Of a DNA stretch of 64,000 bases, positions 43,882 through 52,506 are shown one piece after another. The DNA is taken from assembly GCA_947475165.1 (NCBI GenBank), contig CANJLD010000014.1, forward strand, positions 1 through 64,000, in the 5' to 3' direction. The notes under the pieces were generated by a model. The model was not told the origin of the DNA. It was given only the letters and a program-made list of their open reading frames with translations, and searched no databases. Made by a program: the position numbers and the translations under genes. Numbering within the stretch: position 1 is the stretch's first letter; each line of letters starts with the position of its first letter. This stretch comes from Bacteroidota bacterium. GTDB lineage: Bacteria; Bacteroidota; Bacteroidia; Chitinophagales; LD1.

Positions 43882-45021
43882 ATGAAATTCGGAACCAAAG
43901 CAATTCATGCTGGCTTAGAGCCAGACCCGTCTACAGGAGCTATCATGACTCCCATTTATCAAACTTCCACTTACGTACAGGAATCTCCGGGGAAGAATAA
44001 AGGTTACGGGTATGCCCGCGGGAAAAACCCAACGCGTGTTGCTCTTGAAAAAAATATTGCTGCGCTTGAAGAAGGCAAACATGCTATCTGTTTCAGTAGC
44101 GGAATGGGAGCCACCGATGCAGTGATAAAACTTTTAAACCCGGGTGATGAAGTAATAACAGGTGACGATTTGTATGGTGGCAGCTATCGCATGTTTACCA
44201 AAGTGTTTGAGAAATATGGAATCAAATTCCATTTCGTGAACATGAGTGATGTAAACAATGTCAGCAGGTATGTCAACGGAAAGACGAAACTGATTTGGGT
44301 GGAAACCCCTACCAACCCAACCATGCAGATTGTAGATATTGAAGCCTGCGCGAAAATTGCTAAAGAGAAAAACATTTTACTGGCGGTTGATAATACGTTC
44401 GCTTCTCCTTATCTACAAAATCCGCTTTTGCTGGGTGCCGATATTGTAATGCATAGCGTAACAAAATATTTAGGCGGACACAGCGATGTAATAATGGGTG
44501 CGTTGGTGGTAAATGACGACAAGCTTCACGAGCAACTCTATTTCATTCTCAATTCCTGCGGAGCAAACCCCGGGCCGATGGATTCGTTTTTGGTTTTGCG
44601 GGGAATTAAGACACTGCATTTAAGAATGGAGCGCCATTGCTACAACGGAAGAAAGATTGCTGAGTATTTAAAAACTCATCCGCGCATTGAAAAAATTTAC
44701 TGGCCCGGTTTCGAAGACCATCCGAACCACGCCATCGCTAAAAAGCAGATGAAAGATTTTGGCGGAATGATTTCGATTGTTCTGAAAAATGCTTCGCTTG
44801 AAGATACTTTCAAACTATCTTCATCATTCAAAGTATTTTCGTTGGCAGAATCTTTGGGCGGAGTTGAATCTCTCATTAACCATCCGGTAACCATGACTCA
44901 TGCTTCTGTTCCAAAAGCCGAAAGAGAAAAAGTGGGCGTAGTAGATAATCTTCTTCGCTTGAGTGTTGGAGTAGAAGATGTAGACGACTTGCTCGAAGAT
45001 TTGAAACAGGCTTTGGGATAA
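43882..45021 (+). CDS. metB: Cystathionine gamma-synthase/lyase-type PLP enzyme
   Basis: A 379-residue trans-sulfuration enzyme of the Cys/Met metabolism PLP family. Landmarks: TKAIHAGLEPDPSTGAIMTPIYQTSTYVQ, YARGKNPTRVALEKNIAALE, CFSSGMGATDA, WVETPTNPTMQ, DNTFASPYLQNPL and the PLP lysine in MHSVTKYLGGHSDVIMGA (about residue 195), ending RLSVGVEDVDDLLEDLKQAL. Synthase (methionine synthesis) and lyase (cysteine synthesis) cannot be separated by eye; the symbol is provisional. ATG 43882 is preferred to the long in-frame extension from 43801, which lacks family residues. Confidence 0.92.
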   Translation: MKFGTKAIHAGLEPDPSTGAIMTPIYQTSTYVQESPGKNKGYGYARGKNPTRVALEKNIAALEEGKHAICFSSGMGATDAVIKLLNPGDEVITGDDLYGGSYRMFTKVFEKYGIKFHFVNMSDVNNVSRYVNGKTKLIWVETPTNPTMQIVDIEACAKIAKEKNILLAVDNTFASPYLQNPLLLGADIVMHSVTKYLGGHSDVIMGALVVNDDKLHEQLYFILNSCGANPGPMDSFLVLRGIKTLHLRMERHCYNGRKIAEYLKTHPRIEKIYWPGFEDHPNHAIAKKQMKDFGGMISIVLKNASLEDTFKLSSSFKVFSLAESLGGVESLINHPVTMTHASVPKAEREKVGVVDNLLRLSVGVEDVDDLLEDLKQALG

Positions 45022-45029
45022 AAGCTTTT

Positions 45030-45069
45030 AAAACAAAAAGCCCCGAAAAATTTCGGGGCTTTTTGTTTT
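45030..45069. terminator. Bidirectional terminator after the metB-type gene
   Basis: Perfect 19-bp stem (45030-45048 and 45051-45069; core AGCCCCGAAA / TTTCGGGGCT) with a two-base loop and outer A/T runs. The minus-strand gene's stop codon (45068-45070) overlaps its edge. Confidence 0.93.
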
Positions 45070-46411
45070 AAAGAACTATGTCTTTCACTTTTATATCCTG
45101 CTTTTGCTTTCTAATGGCAAAAGTGTCTTTATCGAGAATGCTTCTAACTGCACCGTATTTAACGAAACATACTCTTACATATTTCTTCAAATTTACGTCA
45201 GTCAATTTTGCATAATTCAACGCAATATCATTTACGTTTTTAATAATCTGCTCGCGAACAGATTTGTAATAGTCTTCCTGCATTTTTTGGTCAGATGCAG
45301 AAGGAAGATTGGCACCGGTAACGCTATCAATAATCACATTTACAGACGGAGCATTCTTTTTAAGCGCATCCATATTGTCCGATAAATCCTGAAGCGGCTT
45401 CAACACCTTTTCGTTATCGGTTATCAATTTTGCCATAGCGGCATCATTAGTTTGAGCAAACAAACCTTTTGCTTCTTCTAAGCGGAAATTGATCAGCGCA
45501 TCATAAGCACGGCATTTATCGCCCATAGAAACATTGCCCGCTTTGTCGTAAAGCTTAGACGCAAGAAGGTAGCTTCCTTTAGTCATGGTAGAAGCTGCTA
45601 ATTTTTCAGTGGCATCATCGTTTTTCTTTTCGGTATAAGCATCGCCTAATCTGATAATCAGATTATCGGCATCTTCATTTCTGTTTTCGCTGTACAGGTA
45701 GTCTGCATATTTCTGAATTCCTTCTTCTACACCTCCGCTCAAATAAGCGTCAATCGCTTTTTGAAATTCTTTCCGGTCGTAATAAATATCACCTGCTTTT
45801 TTTGCGCCTTCTGTAGTTTTCAATTTCAAATAAGTTTCAGCAGCTTTCACTTCATCTACACCGCCCTTATCGAAATACTCTTTTGCAATTTGCTCCACCT
45901 TCACTGCGGCATCGCCTATTACATAATATTCAAGTGCCTTAGTATAACTGCCGGCACCTTTCTCATAATATCTGTCGCCAATAGCGCGGGCACCTTCTTT
46001 CAATGCATCTGCCTTGGTATAAAAATCCATTGCCTTACGCAATGCCTTTGGTTCATTCTTTTCCTCTCCGCTAAAAGCGTCTTCTACATACGCTTCGGCT
46101 AATTTTTTCATCCCTTCTTTTTTCTCGGGTTTATCGCAACGCGAGTAATTGCTTTGTGCATTGGTGTAATCTTTCTTATCTAAAAATGCATCACCAATCA
46201 GCGCATACATTTCGCGTTTCATTCCTCCTTTTTGAAACGACTCAGTGGCTTTTTGCACCATCTCGTTTCGCTTGGCAGCATCTTTTTGCTCTAACGCCTT
46301 TGCCAACGTTTCCTTTCCCTTATCAATGTCTTTGTTCTGCGCATTTAACTGCATACAACAGGCAAGCATCATTACAATACAAGCGACTATGCTCCAATTT
46401 TTCTTACTCAT
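45068..46411 (-). CDS. Exported TPR/SEL1-like repeat protein of unknown function
   Basis: A 447-residue protein with signal peptide (NWSIVACIVMMLACCMQLNAQ). Most of the mature part is short helical repeats in the style of TPR units: AYALIGDAFLDKKDYTNAQSNYSRC-like units recur as YTKALEYYVIGDAAVKVEQIAKEYFDKG, EFQKAIDAYLSGGVEEGIQKYADYL, SYLLASKLYDKAGNVSMGDKC. The final 100 residues are a separate helical region with a basic end (IRKQKQDIKVKDIVL). Start ATG 46409-46411 is chosen because it gives a clean signal peptide; a longer frame adds a His/Asn-rich segment. Periplasmic scaffold is likely; no partner is evident. Confidence 0.78.
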   Translation of the reverse strand: MSKKNWSIVACIVMMLACCMQLNAQNKDIDKGKETLAKALEQKDAAKRNEMVQKATESFQKGGMKREMYALIGDAFLDKKDYTNAQSNYSRCDKPEKKEGMKKLAEAYVEDAFSGEEKNEPKALRKAMDFYTKADALKEGARAIGDRYYEKGAGSYTKALEYYVIGDAAVKVEQIAKEYFDKGGVDEVKAAETYLKLKTTEGAKKAGDIYYDRKEFQKAIDAYLSGGVEEGIQKYADYLYSENRNEDADNLIIRLGDAYTEKKNDDATEKLAASTMTKGSYLLASKLYDKAGNVSMGDKCRAYDALINFRLEEAKGLFAQTNDAAMAKLITDNEKVLKPLQDLSDNMDALKKNAPSVNVIIDSVTGANLPSASDQKMQEDYYKSVREQIIKNVNDIALNYAKLTDVNLKKYVRVCFVKYGAVRSILDKDTFAIRKQKQDIKVKDIVL

Positions 46412-46498
46412 ATAATTTAGATTTATGTGATTATGGTTTAAATGTAAAAACAACTTGGCGTTTCCAAAATATTATTTTCATGAAGAGTGAAACCGCAG

Positions 46499-47731
46499 CT
46501 ATTGAATGACAAGAATTTTTGCTGAATGCGATTGTTCTGAGTCGGAAATACGGAGCAAATACAATCCTGCATTTAATCCGTTAAGTGAAATTGTTTGTTG
46601 ATTGCTCTGAACAAAATTTTCTGTTTCACGAACTAAGTTTCCATTTATATCATATAACACAGCAGAAATTTCATTCCGGTTTTTCGAGTCTATCTGCACA
46701 TTCAAAAAATCTTTTGCAGGGTTTGGATAAACAGAAATTGCTGTGATGTTTTCAACCTCATTTAGGCTTGTGTAACTAGCTACGGTTTCTGTAATCGAAT
46801 TAAATCCGCTGTTGGGTCCGGTGTTGCCAATTTGCACTTTGCCGTAGTAGGTAGTTCCGAGAACGTAAGGAAACTGCGGTTCAAAATTGTCGTCAATAGT
46901 TACAAAATATGCGTAGGTGCCGCTGACATATTCGGGCGTAATACAAAACCGCCCGTTATGTTCATCCAAATCTCCAAGCCCTTGCACAAACTCAAAATCT
47001 TCCATGTAAGCTCCCAACTGATATTGACTCAAAGCCGGACCATAATGCAAACTATCCAACACCGTTCCGTTTAATAAAATTTTTCGGTCAGCAATACTTC
47101 GCATGCGGTAACTGCTCTCCATTCTTTTTATAGCACCGGTGCCGTTGGTATTGGTGTAAGCATGTGCGCCATAAATTGGATAGCCGTCAAACGCATAGCC
47201 GATAATAGGCGAGTGCGTGCTGTCATTATACTTATCATACAAGCATTGCGGATTTACATGCGTGTGATACTCGTGCGAACCATTGGGATGACCAAGACAA
47301 TTATCGAATGTGTTGTTCTCAAAATAAAATGCGTTCTGAAACCATGTAGCAGAATCCTTCCAACTCTTAGTGTCCATCGGATTGTAAATTGAAACTCCGT
47401 TCTTCCACAAACCGATATGTCCGTACGGAGTTTTTACAAGCGTACCGCTATTCTGTTGGGGATGCAAAGTGATTTTGAAAGTATAATTCATGCTATCCGG
47501 AAACCACGGATTGTTTGGCCAGTCGTAGCCAACCGGAATCCAGCTTGGAATATCGGTGGTATGCACGTAAACATTATTGGTTGAATAATGCACCCACTGC
47601 ACGTTGGTTTCAATATTTCCGAAACCGGTGCCTCCGGTGTTATTGATAACCCAACAGGTAACAGCCGGAGATAATTGCGCAGAACAAAAAATAGAATGGA
47701 AGATAAAAACCGGAAGGAAGAGTTTTTTCAT
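46499..47731 (-). CDS. Secreted YHYH-domain protein with type IX sorting domain
   Basis: A 410-residue exported protein: signal peptide (MKKLFLPVFIFHSIFCSAQ), a YHYH domain (GHPNGSHEYHTHVNPQCLY near residue 150, and IIGYAFDGYPIYGAHAYTN near 182), and a type A type IX sorting domain in the last 75 residues (ISVYPNPAKDFLNVQID ... GLYLLRI). YHYH proteins are secreted, of unknown function, and probably bind metal through the His-Tyr-His motif. ATG 47729-47731 is preferred to an in-frame start eight codons upstream because it gives a standard signal peptide. It is divergent from the broken TIGR02757 gene. Confidence 0.88.
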   Translation of the reverse strand: MKKLFLPVFIFHSIFCSAQLSPAVTCWVINNTGGTGFGNIETNVQWVHYSTNNVYVHTTDIPSWIPVGYDWPNNPWFPDSMNYTFKITLHPQQNSGTLVKTPYGHIGLWKNGVSIYNPMDTKSWKDSATWFQNAFYFENNTFDNCLGHPNGSHEYHTHVNPQCLYDKYNDSTHSPIIGYAFDGYPIYGAHAYTNTNGTGAIKRMESSYRMRSIADRKILLNGTVLDSLHYGPALSQYQLGAYMEDFEFVQGLGDLDEHNGRFCITPEYVSGTYAYFVTIDDNFEPQFPYVLGTTYYGKVQIGNTGPNSGFNSITETVASYTSLNEVENITAISVYPNPAKDFLNVQIDSKNRNEISAVLYDINGNLVRETENFVQSNQQTISLNGLNAGLYLLRISDSEQSHSAKILVIQ

Positions 47732-47795
47732 TTGCTTAGCTTGATGAACAGACAAAAGTGTTCGCAGAAAGTTTAAAAATAGAATTCATAGAACA

Positions 47796-48680
47796 ATGCA
47801 GCGCGAAAAAATCTACGAACTACTCGAACGCAAATACAAGGAATACAACTCCTCTTCTTTTATTGAAGCCGACCCTATTTCTATTCCTCATCGTTTTGCT
47901 AAAAAACAGGATATAGAAATAGCAGCATTTTTCTCTGCAACCATTGCTTGGGGAAATCGCAAATCAATTATTACTTCTGCCAACAAACTGATGAACCTGA
48001 TGGATAACGCTCCGCACGATTTTGTGCTGAATCATCAGGATAACGACTTAAAAAATTTACTGGAGTTCAGGCACCGCACCTTCAACGCCACCGATACGCT
48101 TTACTTCGTTGAGTTTCTAAAACAGCATTACTCAAAGCACGAAAGTCTGGAAGATGCGTTTCTAAAATCAGAAATCAAAAACGCACAAGTCGAAACACTT
48201 TCAGGATTTCATAATTATTTTTTCTCGCTCGAAGATTCTCCGCACCGCACCCGCAAACATGTAGCCACTCCTGTTCGTGGAAGTACCTGTAAGAGAATAA
48301 ACATGTTTATGGGGATAATTAAGGTAGTAGTTAATCAAACTTCAATAATTCTGAATTCTTTAGTTCAATATCAGTTGTATCGAAGGTAGCAGCGTCACCC
48401 TCTTCTATCTTGGGAAGAACCCACCTCCATTTTTGAGCTTGCCAATCGGTTTGCAACCTAATATACTCTTCAAACATATTTAATCTTATATCTATTGTGA
48501 AAACTCCACCAGTTCTGCGTTTCTTGTGGGATACGGTGATATTTTCTATAAGTGACTTTGTTAGATTTCTCAATTCCATGAAATCTGGATTATCCAAAAC
48601 AGTTCGACCCGAAAGACCCCGTGAAATATGACTTTGCGCTTTTCGGAATATCAGTTCTTGATAAAATGCAAATACATTAG
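47796..48680 (+). pseudogene. TIGR02757-family gene with its central part replaced by foreign DNA
   Basis: The first 172 codons read as a TIGR02757 family protein (a conserved bacterial protein of unknown function, normally about 255 residues): RFAKKQDIEIAAFFSATIAWG, LEFRHRTFNATDTLYF, SGFHNYFFSLEDSPHRTRKH, CKRINMF. The frame then runs into unrelated sequence and stops at 48389. Starting at about 48597, in the same reading frame, the family's C-terminal end reappears as KQFDPKDPVKYDFALFGISV and closes at the TAG at 48678-48680. Roughly 55-60 family residues between the two parts are missing and about 285 bases of other DNA stand in their place. So this is not a simple insertion but a replacement. 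A contig misjoin is an alternative. Confidence 0.8.
48331..48597 (-). CDS. Foreign open reading frame inside the broken gene, possible 3' end of a recombinase
   Basis: On the minus strand the replaced segment encodes 88 residues (DNPDFMELRNLTKSLIENIT, then VSHKKRRTGGVFTIDIRLN, ending KNSELLKFD). The frame has no clear start and is open to the right junction, so it looks like the 3' end of a longer gene. The pattern 'I..ItV..k....g.f.IdIrln' resembles the C-terminal strand region of large serine recombinases, but I cannot confirm it by eye. The segment is more AT-rich than its flanks. Confidence 0.4.
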   Translation of the reverse strand: MDNPDFMELRNLTKSLIENITVSHKKRRTGGVFTIDIRLNMFEEYIRLQTDWQAQKWRWVLPKIEEGDAATFDTTDIELKNSELLKFD

Positions 48681-48685
48681 CCCCG

Positions 48686-49012
48686 ATGGAATTTCCTAAA
48701 CCAATTTTCGATTCGTTTGAAATTGATGAACAGCACCTTCCGACTGTAAATAATGAAGACGAGAAGTTTGGCGCGTTCCGCCAATTGCTTATTCAGCGTA
48801 TTGAAGAACTCATTCACAGCGATTTCGAAAAACTGAAATGGATTTTATACCGCATTGATGTAAGCGAAAAGAAACTGAACGATGCTTTGCAGAGTCCAGA
48901 AGCCGATGCAGCAAACGTAATGGCAGACTTAATTATTCAGCGACAAATAGAAAAAGCAGAAAGCAGAAAAAAATTTGGCGGTAACGAAAATGATTGGAAT
49001 TTTGACGTATGA
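48686..49012 (+). CDS. Conserved small protein upstream of fumarylacetoacetase
   Basis: A 108-residue, acidic, helical protein without membrane segments (FDSFEIDEQHLPTVNNEDEKFGAFRQLLIQRIEELIHSDFEKLKW is one part, residues 9-53). The end reads RQIEKAESRKKFGGNENDWNFDV. I do not know a named family. The start ATG at 48686 lies just after the remnant of the broken gene, and the stop overlaps fahA by four bases (ATGA), so translation is coupled to fahA. Its job is unknown; the coupling suggests a link to the same operon only. Confidence 0.7.
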   Translation: MEFPKPIFDSFEIDEQHLPTVNNEDEKFGAFRQLLIQRIEELIHSDFEKLKWILYRIDVSEKKLNDALQSPEADAANVMADLIIQRQIEKAESRKKFGGNENDWNFDV

Positions 49013-50283
49013 GCAGAGCAAATAATCCTCAATTAAAAAGTTGGGTAGAAGTAAAACCTAACAGCGACTTCCCAATTCAGAATTTACCGTTTGGAATTTT
49101 TAAAACAGACAAAGACCCTGAGCCGCGCATCGGTGTTGCTATTGGCGAATTTATTGTTGACATGAATGTAGCATCAGGGCTTGGAGCAACTGACGGAATA
49201 GATTTGCCATTCAATATTTTTTTGAAAGATTCTTTGAACGATTTTATCGCGCTCGGCAAAAGAATTACCAATCAAGTGCGCGAACAACTTTCCGTTTTTT
49301 TAAGTGAGAGCAATTCCTCTATTCTTGAGAACCCGATTATTGTTGAGAATTTGCTTGTAAAGCAAAGCGAAGCGCAAATGCTCATACCGGTTAACATTCC
49401 CAACTACACCGACTTTTACTCAAGCAAAGAACATGCAACAAATGTAGGCATCATGTTCCGCGACCCTGCAAATGCTTTGCTGCCAAACTGGAAACATTTA
49501 CCGGTGGGTTATCACGGCCGCGCTTCTTCTATTGTGGTTTCCGGAACTCCGATTCATAGACCAAAAGGACAAACCAAAGCAGATGATGCACCTGCTCCTT
49601 CATTTGGTCCAAGTAAACTTTTAGATTTTGAATTAGAGATGGGTTTTATCACTGGAAGGAAAACTAAACTGGGCAGAAGCATTTCAACAGCAGAAGCAGA
49701 AGATTACATTTTTGGAATGGTTTTATTCAACGATTGGAGTGCGCGTGATATTCAAAAATGGGAATACGTTCCGCTCGGGCCTTTCCTTGCAAAAAACTTC
49801 GGATCAACTATGTCTCCTTGGATTGTAACAATCGAGGCACTGGAACCTTTCCGTGTAGAATCGCCTATGCAAGAACCGGAAGTCCTTCCATACTTAAAAT
49901 TCGAAGGCAAAAAGAATTTCGATATCAATTTAGAAGTGGAAATAATTCCCGAAAACGGAAAAGGCAAAACCGTGTCGCGCAGCAATTTCAAATACATGTA
50001 TTGGAACATGGCCCAGCAACTCGCACACCATACTTCGAATGGCTGCAATATTCAAACTGGCGATTTATATGCAAGCGGCACCATCAGCGGACCAACACCC
50101 GATTCGTACGGCTCTATGCTTGAAATTAGCTGGCAGGGAAAAAACCCAATTCAAATGCCCGATGGCACCGAACGAAAATTCATTCTTGACAATGATACAG
50201 TAGTGATGAAAGGATATTGCGAAAAAGACGGAGTGCGAATTGGCTTCGGAGAATGTTCAGGAAAAATTTTGCCTGCATTGTGA
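49009..50283 (+). CDS. fahA: Fumarylacetoacetase
   Basis: Last step of tyrosine/homogentisate catabolism: hydrolysis of fumarylacetoacetate to fumarate and acetoacetate. The 424-residue protein has the small N-terminal SH3-like domain (LPFGIFKTDKDPEPRIGVAIGEFIVDM), then the catalytic domain: IPNYTDFYSSKEHATNVGIMFR (with metal/catalytic Asp-His), LPVGYHGRASSIVVSGTPI, FELEMGFITG, VLFNDWSARDIQKWEYVPLGPFLAKNFGSTMSPW and GDLYASGTISGP. Normal length. Upstream overlap with a small gene and downstream overlap with a membrane protein (GTGA) make one unit. Homogentisate dioxygenase and HPPD are not in the window. Confidence 0.96.
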   Translation: MSRANNPQLKSWVEVKPNSDFPIQNLPFGIFKTDKDPEPRIGVAIGEFIVDMNVASGLGATDGIDLPFNIFLKDSLNDFIALGKRITNQVREQLSVFLSESNSSILENPIIVENLLVKQSEAQMLIPVNIPNYTDFYSSKEHATNVGIMFRDPANALLPNWKHLPVGYHGRASSIVVSGTPIHRPKGQTKADDAPAPSFGPSKLLDFELEMGFITGRKTKLGRSISTAEAEDYIFGMVLFNDWSARDIQKWEYVPLGPFLAKNFGSTMSPWIVTIEALEPFRVESPMQEPEVLPYLKFEGKKNFDINLEVEIIPENGKGKTVSRSNFKYMYWNMAQQLAHHTSNGCNIQTGDLYASGTISGPTPDSYGSMLEISWQGKNPIQMPDGTERKFILDNDTVVMKGYCEKDGVRIGFGECSGKILPAL

Positions 50284-50552
50284 GATATTATTTAATCGCA
50301 TTGCTCTTTCTCATTATGGGCGCAGGCGCACGTACCATGTTCGAAATTGCACATCAGGCTCTTGGTCGCGAACATGATTTTGCCCCAGCTGATGATACTA
50401 TGCGTTTAATTTTTCTCGCCTTATGGTTTTTAGTGATGATGATGGCAGATGTAATTCTTATTCGCAACAAAGAATTAAAAAACAGAAATGTTTTCATTGC
50501 ATTATTATCGCTTGGTGTTATTGCGCCAATACTTTTTAAGCTGTTCAATTAA
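50280..50552 (+). CDS. Small membrane protein coupled to fahA
   Basis: A 90-residue membrane protein starting at GTG 50280, which overlaps the fahA stop by four bases. Three hydrophobic helices are seen: YYLIALLFLIMGAGARTMF, LIFLALWFLVMMMADVILI and VFIALLSLGVIAPILFKLF. A longer in-frame start at 50217 lies deep inside fahA and is rejected. No family recognised. Position suggests an accessory in the fahA unit, nothing more. Confidence 0.65.
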   Translation: MRYYLIALLFLIMGAGARTMFEIAHQALGREHDFAPADDTMRLIFLALWFLVMMMADVILIRNKELKNRNVFIALLSLGVIAPILFKLFN

Positions 50553-50596
50553 ATCCGTTTAATCCTGAAAATCCGCGTCATCAGCGTTCTATTTTT

Positions 50597-51505
50597 ATGC
50601 TCTCAATAAATCCCGCAGACATTCCAATGCCGAAACTGCACGACTATTTACTCAGTGCAATCGCCCCGCGTCCTATTGCTTTTGTTTCTACCATAGATAA
50701 AGACGGAAACGTAAATCTTTCTCCCTTTTCATTTTTCAATTGCTTTGGCTCCAATCCGCCTACACTTGTTTTTTCCCCCGCCCGCAGCGGACGAACCGGT
50801 GCCACCAAACACACACACGACAATGTGTTGGAAGTAAAAGAATGCGTGGTGAACATCCCGCATTACGATATACTCTACCAAATGAACCTGGCGGCACACA
50901 TGTATCCGAAGGGTGTTGATGAATTTGCAAAAAGCGGATTGACCAAACAGGAAAGCGTAACCGTAAAACCACCGCGTGTAGCAGAATGTTTTGTACAAAT
51001 GGAATGTGAAGTAAAAGATATAATCGTCACCGGTTTAAACGGTGGCGCAGGAAATTTAATAGTATGCGAAGTGAAGATGCTCCACATCAACGAAAAAGTT
51101 TTGAATGAAGAAGGAAGCATTGACCCGAACAAAATGAATTACATCGCCCGCATGGGAAAACAATTCTGGGCGCGCATTGGTGCGCAGAATATTATTTCCG
51201 TTCCGGGTTTTAAAATGGCAAATGAATTGGGCCTTGGCTGGGACGAATTACCCAATGGAATTACTCATTCAAAATATCTTTCAGGAAATGATATCGCAAG
51301 AATTGCAGAACTACACCTTTTTCCAACAGAGGAAGAATTAAACGAATTGCGCAAAGCAGAATTTGTAGAAGAAATATTTTCGGAGCACAAAAACGATTAC
51401 GTTGCTTTAGAAAAAGCAATTCACCTGCGCGCCAAAATTGAAATTGAAAGAGGAAGTGTGCCTTTAGCGTTTCAATTACTGATGCTTTTAGAGAGAAATA
51501 AATAG
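50597..51505 (+). CDS. Flavin reductase-like domain protein
   Basis: A 302-residue protein. Residues 1-210 form the flavin reductase-like (FMN-binding split-barrel) domain with SAIAPRPIAFVSTIDKDGNVNLSPFSFFNCF and PPTLVFSPARSGR, typical of the family (SP(F/S)SFF with a 'PRPIAFVST' strand). About 90 residues of C-terminal helix follow. In several Bacteroidota the gene travels with tyrosine-degradation genes such as fahA, as here; the role in that pathway is not established. It begins 44 bases after the small membrane gene, and its stop codon touches a dispersed inverted repeat. Confidence 0.88.
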   Translation: MLSINPADIPMPKLHDYLLSAIAPRPIAFVSTIDKDGNVNLSPFSFFNCFGSNPPTLVFSPARSGRTGATKHTHDNVLEVKECVVNIPHYDILYQMNLAAHMYPKGVDEFAKSGLTKQESVTVKPPRVAECFVQMECEVKDIIVTGLNGGAGNLIVCEVKMLHINEKVLNEEGSIDPNKMNYIARMGKQFWARIGAQNIISVPGFKMANELGLGWDELPNGITHSKYLSGNDIARIAELHLFPTEEELNELRKAEFVEEIFSEHKNDYVALEKAIHLRAKIEIERGSVPLAFQLLMLLERNK

Positions 51506-51565
51506 CCGCAAATTTCACGAAATAGTATTTCCGTTCTTCTGCCTTTAATTCGTGAAATTCGTGGC
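51505..51565. repeat. Inverted repeat related to the 8239 element
   Basis: Arms 51505-51521 (GCCGCAAATTTCACGAA) and 51549-51565 (TTCGTGAAATTCGTGGC) pair over 17 positions with two G-T type mismatches and a 27-base spacer. The TTCGTGAAATTCGTG wording parallels the ATTCGTGTAATTCGTG words of the 8239-8311 element. Located right after the flavin reductase-like gene. Confidence 0.82.
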
Positions 51566-51579
51566 AATAAAATTTAACC

Positions 51580-52482
51580 ATGCCTTACATTCCCCTCTTT
51601 ATTCTCAAATCATTTTTACGCAGAGTAAAAAAACGTGGCGATGTTTCAGACCACCAACGCGCTCGTAGAGGTTTCGAAAAACTCATTGGCAAACGGAACA
51701 AACCTCTTTCGGGTTTCGATTATCAAACAAATGACACAAGTGATGTTTCCGGTGAATGGATTTTTCCGCACGGCTGCGACAAAACAAAAGTCCTGCTCTA
51801 CTTTCATGGCGGAGGATACTTTGTCGGCAGCACTAATACGCACCGCGCATTGGTTTCTAAATTGGCGAAGAACGCGGGCATAAGCGCACTGAGTATAAAT
51901 TATCGCTTGGCACCAGAGCATCCTTATCCGGCAGCTATCGAAGATTGCGCCAAAGTTTACGAATGGCTGCTCACTCAAAATTTTTCTCCCAACCAAATTT
52001 GTTTTGGTGGCGACAGTGCCGGTGGCGGTTGTGTGATTGGAACACTTACTTATCTGCGCGATAAAAATATCCCGATGCCAAAATGCGCTATTGCCATTTC
52101 TCCCTGGCTCGACCACACTTTAACCAGTGAAAGTTTTACATCAAAAGAGCATATCGACCCGCTCTTAGCAGCCAAAGAATTTCCAAAAGTGGTTCAGTAT
52201 TACATGAACGGTGCCGATGCCAAATCGCTTTATGCTTCTCCTATTTTTCATTCCTTAAAAAACCTTCCACCAGTGTATGTGCAGGTGGGCGAAGAAGAAA
52301 TTTTGCTGAGTGATTCTACCACCTTTGCCGAAAAAGCTAAGGCCGATGGCGTAGATGTCCGCCTGGAAGTTTATCCGGAAATGTTTCACGTGTTCAATGC
52401 GTTCTGGAAAATTTTGCCAAAGGCAAGAGAAGCGAATAAAAAGCTGGGAGAGTTCATGCACGCGCAACTTTTCACTAACTAA
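51580..52482 (+). CDS. Alpha/beta hydrolase of the hormone-sensitive lipase family
   Basis: A 300-residue esterase/lipase. YFHGGGYFVGSTNTHRALVS near residue 87 contains the oxyanion-hole HGGG, FGGDSAGGGCVIG near 145 the nucleophile GDSAGG, WLDHTLTSESF follows, and the acid and His positions fall in YASPIFHSLKNLPPVYVQVGEEEILLSD and YPEMFHVF. This is HSL/bacterial carboxylesterase family, cytoplasmic (no signal peptide). The substrate is unknown. It sits alone, 14 bases after the inverted repeat. Confidence 0.9.
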   Translation: MPYIPLFILKSFLRRVKKRGDVSDHQRARRGFEKLIGKRNKPLSGFDYQTNDTSDVSGEWIFPHGCDKTKVLLYFHGGGYFVGSTNTHRALVSKLAKNAGISALSINYRLAPEHPYPAAIEDCAKVYEWLLTQNFSPNQICFGGDSAGGGCVIGTLTYLRDKNIPMPKCAIAISPWLDHTLTSESFTSKEHIDPLLAAKEFPKVVQYYMNGADAKSLYASPIFHSLKNLPPVYVQVGEEEILLSDSTTFAEKAKADGVDVRLEVYPEMFHVFNAFWKILPKAREANKKLGEFMHAQLFTN

Positions 52483-52506
52483 TTTCATCTTTTATAAAAC
52501 CACCTC

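Noticed and set aside
50217..50279. Longer start for the small membrane protein after fahA
   Set aside because: It would overlap fahA by 67 bases with a basic, non-conserved front; GTG 50280 gives the usual stop/start overlap.
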